Below are positions 60,781 through 64,000 of a stretch of 64,000 nucleotides of DNA, one piece after another (within the stretch, counting starts at the first letter, position 1; the number at the start of each line of letters is the position of its first letter). The DNA is from Bacteroidota bacterium (GTDB lineage Bacteria; Bacteroidota; Bacteroidia; Chitinophagales; Chitinophagaceae). Where the stretch lies: positions 62,001 to 126,000 of the forward strand of contig JAEWHC010000002.1 of the NCBI GenBank assembly GCA_023387985.1, written 5' to 3'. Under the pieces are notes generated by a model, which worked only from the letters and a program-made list of their open reading frames with translations, was not told the DNA's origin and made no database searches. Made by a program: the position numbers and the translations under genes.

Positions 60781-62097
60781 TCAATTGATCACCACCTCTC
60801 CTTCAAGGTCATAATCGTATGCTTTGGTGATTACCACATCCACAAACTGCCCGGGAACCAGCAGCTTTCCTTTGGCATCAACAATAACTTCATTGTCAAC
60901 TTCCACGCTGTCAAACTCTGTCCTGCCGAGATACCTTCCTGCCTCTTTTTTATCTATCAGTATTTTAAATACCTGACCCACTTTAGCCTGGTTTTTTTCG
61001 TAGCTGATCTCCTGCTGCACTTCCATGATTTCCTGTGCCCGTTGCTCTTTCACCAGCTGGGGTACATTGTCTGCTGCCGCATACGCAGATGTTCCCTCCT
61101 CATGGCTGTAAGTGAAAATACCTACCCGGTCAAACCTTATCTTTTCCAGGAATTCCTTCAACTCTTCCACATCATCCGGTGTTTCGCCCGGAAAACCGGC
61201 GATCAGCGTTGTTCGTAGGCAAATTTCCGGGTTTATCCTACGGATGTTTGCGATCAGCTCCTCCATTTCCTGGCGGTTGATTTGCCTTCTCATCGCGTTC
61301 AGCATGTTGTTGCTTGCATGCTGTACTGGCATATCCAGATAGTTGCAAATATTTTTGTGGCGCTTCATGACTTCAACAATTTCCAGCGGAAATTTTGAAG
61401 GATAAGCATAATGCAGCCGTATCCATTCCAATCCCTTTATACCGGCCAGGGCTTCCATAAGTTGGGGAAGTTGGCGCTCCTTGTAAATGTCCAATCCGTA
61501 ATACGTAAGTTCCTGAGCAATGAGCATAATTTCTTTTACCCCTCTTGCCACAAGTGTTTCTGCTTCCTGAACCAACGCCTCAATGGGCCTGCTGACATGC
61601 CCGCCACGCATAAGGGGTATTGCACAAAAAGCGCAGGTGCGGTTGCAGCCTTCACTAATCTTGAGATAGGCATAATGGGATGGTGTTCCCAACAAGCGCT
61701 CTCCCAGCAATTCAGCTTTATAATCGGCATTCAGCCGCTTTAAAATAAGCGGAAGTTCCATGGTTCCGAACCAGTCATCCACTTCAGGAATTTCCCCGGC
61801 GAGATCACGGCGGTAACGTTCACTCAAACAACCCGTAACATATACTTTTTCCAACTTTCCCCGCTTCTTCAAATCCACTTGTTCAAGTATGGTATTGATG
61901 CTTTCTTCCTTGGCTTTGTCGATAAACCCGCAGGTATTGATGATGGAAATATTATGATTCAGTTTCCGTGCTTCGTGTGTAACGCTGAAATCATTGGCAA
62001 GAAGCTGACCGCTAAGCACTTCACTGTCCACCAGGTTTTTGGAGCAACCCAGGGTAATGATGTTGACGGAGTTTTTGCGGATGGACTTTGTTTTCAT
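60781..62097 (-). CDS. rimO: Ribosomal protein S12 methylthiotransferase
   Basis: 438 residues from the ATG at 62097; an in-frame extension to 62214 adds 39 residues unlike the family. The MTTase N-domain has cysteines in IITLGCSKNLVDSE, NTCGF and VTGCLSERY that bind the auxiliary cluster. The radical SAM motif is SEGCNRTCAFCAIP, and a TRAM domain ends the chain. It adds a methylthio group to Asp of ribosomal protein S12. The -7 box at 62105-62112 supports this start. Confidence 0.94.
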   Translation of the reverse strand: MKTKSIRKNSVNIITLGCSKNLVDSEVLSGQLLANDFSVTHEARKLNHNISIINTCGFIDKAKEESINTILEQVDLKKRGKLEKVYVTGCLSERYRRDLAGEIPEVDDWFGTMELPLILKRLNADYKAELLGERLLGTPSHYAYLKISEGCNRTCAFCAIPLMRGGHVSRPIEALVQEAETLVARGVKEIMLIAQELTYYGLDIYKERQLPQLMEALAGIKGLEWIRLHYAYPSKFPLEIVEVMKRHKNICNYLDMPVQHASNNMLNAMRRQINRQEMEELIANIRRINPEICLRTTLIAGFPGETPDDVEELKEFLEKIRFDRVGIFTYSHEEGTSAYAAADNVPQLVKEQRAQEIMEVQQEISYEKNQAKVGQVFKILIDKKEAGRYLGRTEFDSVEVDNEVIVDAKGKLLVPGQFVDVVITKAYDYDLEGEVVIN

Positions 62098-62104
62098 GCG
62101 TTTG

Positions 62105-62112
62105 CAAAAGTA
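62105..62112 (-). promoter_or_regulatory. TAnnTTTG -7 element for rimO
   Basis: On the minus strand TACTTTTG matches the -7 consensus exactly and ends 7 bases before the ATG at 62097. TTTCG, near the -33 TTTG, lies 18 bases upstream. Confidence 0.42.
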
Positions 62113-62253
62113 GGTATTGATTGAAGTTTGCGAAACAAACTTAACAATCTCCAATTCTTCACCAGGCCATTCTATTCCCGGCCTGTTTACAAATGCACAT
62201 AACCTGTATTTCATTCCGGTAATTCAAATGAAAGAATTCAGTTTCTTTGCCCC

Positions 62254-63111
62254 ATGTCGCTTCAGATCGCATCCTTAAATTCCGGTAGCAATGGGAATTG
62301 CTATTATGTAGGCAACGAAACCGATGCTGTACTGATTGATGCGGGAATATCCTGCCGGGAAATTGAAAAGCGCATGAAGCACCTGTCTCTTGACATTAAA
62401 AAATTACGGGCGGTGTTTATTTCTCACGAGCATTCCGACCATATACGCGGGCTGGCCACACTGGTCAAGAGGCATTTCTTACCGGTTTATATTACACACG
62501 CCACGGCAAAAAGGCTCCCAGATGATATCCGGGATTTTTCGCGATCCTTTACAACCAATGTTTTGGTGGAGGTTTTGGGTTTACAAATTATGCCTTTTCT
62601 TAAGAAGCACGATGCCGATGACCCGCATAGTTTTGTAATTAGCTATGATGGCATAAAGGTTGGCGTAATAACAGATATTGGCTGCGCCTGCGAACAGGTG
62701 GTACATTATTTCAGGCAGTGCCATGCGGTCTTCCTGGAAAGCAATTATGATGAGGATATGCTGGCTAACGGTCGGTACCCTTCTTTTTTGAAGCAACGCA
62801 TATGCAGCGATACCGGACACCTGAGTAACCGCCAGGCTTTTGAACTTTTCACCCACCACCGTCCGCACTTTATGACCCACATTTTGCTCAGCCATCTTTC
62901 AAAGGACAACAATAATCCTGACCTGGCGCTAGAACTCTTTCGGTCAGCATCGTGCACTACGCAAATCCAGGTTGCCGGCAGGTATGGATGCAGCGAGTTG
63001 CTATGGGTAACAAGTGAAGAGCGGAATGACCTTCTGCCCTACCGCCAAATGCATTTCCCAATTCAAATGAAATTGTTTGAAAGCGATAATTCTATTTTTA
63101 ATCGTAAATAA
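62254..63111 (+). CDS. MBL-fold metallo-hydrolase, YycJ/WalJ-like
   Basis: A 285-residue metallo-beta-lactamase-fold protein. The zinc motif HEHSDH (His58, His60, Asp62, His63) is intact, and the upstream IASLNSGSNGNCYYVGN is typical of the YycJ/WalJ subgroup. Later ligands lie in CSDTGHLSNRQA and HILLSHLSKDNNNPD. Related proteins are exonucleases or regulators of cell-wall metabolism; the exact substrate here is unknown. It is divergent from rimO. Confidence 0.88.
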   Translation: MSLQIASLNSGSNGNCYYVGNETDAVLIDAGISCREIEKRMKHLSLDIKKLRAVFISHEHSDHIRGLATLVKRHFLPVYITHATAKRLPDDIRDFSRSFTTNVLVEVLGLQIMPFLKKHDADDPHSFVISYDGIKVGVITDIGCACEQVVHYFRQCHAVFLESNYDEDMLANGRYPSFLKQRICSDTGHLSNRQAFELFTHHRPHFMTHILLSHLSKDNNNPDLALELFRSASCTTQIQVAGRYGCSELLWVTSEERNDLLPYRQMHFPIQMKLFESDNSIFNRK

Positions 63112-63165
63112 CTATTTGATAATCAAATTATAATGTTATCCACTGAATCCTTTGAATAAAACAGG

Positions 63166-64000
63166 CTATTTTAAATTTAGCAAGGCCTCCCTGATTCTTT
63201 CCAGTCCTTTTTCAAGTTCGGCACGGCTTGCCGCATAACTGATGCGGATACAATGGGGTTCGCCAAAGGCTGACCCGGTAACCGTACTTACATGAGCTTT
63301 GTCCAGTAAATACATTGCGAGGTCATCGGCATTGGCAATAGTTTCATCACCAGACTTTTTGCCAAAGTAGTAGCTCACATCAGGGAAGACATAAAATGCG
63401 CCATCCGGTTCAACCACCGAAACGTTAGGGATTTTTTTCACCAGGTCGAGAACCATCTGCCGGCGGCCGGCAAATTCCTTAACCATTTCCTTTGTAGGCT
63501 CAAGGCTCTCCATCAATCCTGCGATAGCTCCCATTTGCGTAGCTGCATTTGCACCACTTGTAAATTGTCCCTGGATCTTTTCGCAGGCCGCAACCAGATT
63601 CACGTTGCCGCAGGCAAGGTACCCAAGCCGGTAGCCCGTCATTGCATAACCTTTGCTGAATCCGTTGATCACCGCAACACGGTCTTTTAATCCGGAAAAA
63701 GAGGCCAACGATTTATGTACGCCCTTGTAACAGGTATATTCATAGATCTCATCACTCATAATCCAGATTTGCGGATATTTTTCAAAAACCGCGGCCAGTG
63801 CTGCCAGCTCCTCTTCGTTATATACTGCGCCCGTTGGATTATTGGGAGAGGAGAACATAAATAATCGTGTAGCGGGAGTTATAGCCGCTTCAAGTTCGGC
63901 GGGAGTCATCTTAAAACCATTTTCAGGCGTGGTCCTCACCAGTACCGGTTTTGCGTCTGCAATCCGCACGATCTCACTGTAACTTACCCAGTATGGCGTT
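63166..64000 (-). CDS. PLP-dependent aminotransferase (AspC-like), 5' end outside window
   Basis: The last ~278 residues of a class I aminotransferase; the frame is open to the window end (TPYWVSYSEIVRIAD). FSSPNNPTGAVYNEEEL is the PLP-site Asn region, and IMSDEIYEYTCY gives the Asp and Tyr. INGFSKGYAMTGYRLGYL holds the lysine that forms the Schiff base. The C-terminal substrate Arg is in HCIRISYAAS. Aspartate or aromatic amino acids are likely substrates. Confidence 0.9.
   Translation of the reverse strand, partial: TPYWVSYSEIVRIADAKPVLVRTTPENGFKMTPAELEAAITPATRLFMFSSPNNPTGAVYNEEELAALAAVFEKYPQIWIMSDEIYEYTCYKGVHKSLASFSGLKDRVAVINGFSKGYAMTGYRLGYLACGNVNLVAACEKIQGQFTSGANAATQMGAIAGLMESLEPTKEMVKEFAGRRQMVLDLVKKIPNVSVVEPDGAFYVFPDVSYYFGKKSGDETIANADDLAMYLLDKAHVSTVTGSAFGEPHCIRISYAASRAELEKGLERIREALLNLK

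Noticed and set aside
62098..62214. Upstream extension of rimO
   Set aside because: It adds 39 residues unlike the family and passes through the likely promoter; the ATG at 62097 matches the normal N-terminus.
1..64000. CRISPR arrays, tRNA or rRNA genes, insertion sequences, prophage
   Set aside because: I looked for direct repeats, cloverleaf-like gaps, transposase or phage motifs in intergenic regions and found none; no features were called.

Overview
The window is a chromosomal stretch of a Bacteroidota bacterium, most plausibly of the Chitinophagia/Saprospiria type. The evidence is a PorP/SprF type IX secretion membrane protein, a family-typical NtrC-like regulator without a DNA-binding domain, BshC and a YfiT-like DinB protein (bacillithiol chemistry), many short lipoproteins, and repeated TAnnTTTG -7 promoter elements just upstream of start codons. 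No rRNA, tRNA, CRISPR array, insertion sequence or phage module was seen. Coding density is high and both strands are used.

Layout. 1-2.5 kb: four co-directional genes of a non-phosphorylating L-fucose-type catabolic pathway (FAH hydrolase cut by the window edge, mutarotase, lactonase-type amidohydrolase, SDR dehydrogenase); a UxaA-family dehydratase at 27-28.6 kb could supply the missing step. 2.6-14.8 kb: housekeeping and envelope genes, including a DUF4442 protein, a small pseudogene with two in-frame TAA codons, a glycosyltransferase, an L,D-transpeptidase fused to a TonB C-terminal-like domain, HPPD, a CCG-domain Fe-S protein, an NtrC-like regulator, aspartate kinase, fructose-1,6-bisphosphatase, an FKBP isomerase, a DinB protein and a Nudix hydrolase. 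14.8-19.8 kb: an NAD-linked [NiFe] hydrogenase operon, hoxF / fused hoxU-hoxY / hoxH / hoxW. 20-29.2 kb: an alpha-amylase, a GT32 glycosyltransferase, VOC proteins (one decayed), a DJ-1-family protein, lipoproteins, cyclophilin, UxaA and DUF922. 29.3-34.9 kb: a complete Ech-type membrane-bound [NiFe] hydrogenase operon echABCDEF followed by hypA. 35-52 kb: tRNA threonylcarbamoylation, a GT4 glycosyltransferase, gyrA, a TPR protein, carbonic anhydrase, glycosylasparaginase, PorP/SprF, WbqC-like, pyrE, Nudix, thioesterase, coaD, pyrB, TlpA and purK. 52.4-58 kb: a three-gene RND efflux operon sitting between purK and purE. 58-64 kb: purE, DUF805, bshC, rimO, an MBL hydrolase and a truncated aminotransferase.

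The most notable content is the pair of hydrogenases within 20 kb. A soluble NAD(H)-coupled Hox enzyme resembles the Ralstonia (Cupriavidus) SH order F-U-Y-H-W, but U and Y are one polypeptide. The other is a ferredoxin-coupled, ion-translocating Ech enzyme. Together they could exchange electrons among NADH, H2, ferredoxin and the membrane ion gradient. HPPD needs O2, so the host probably meets both oxic and anoxic conditions. Other unusual items are the transpeptidase-TonB fusion, an SDR whose catalytic Lys is Asn, bulky substitutions in the FMN loop of HoxF, a terminator-like hairpin in the hox leader, a palindrome upstream of ech, and very short predicted leaders on several genes. Functional calls come from motif reading and family knowledge only; no database search was run.
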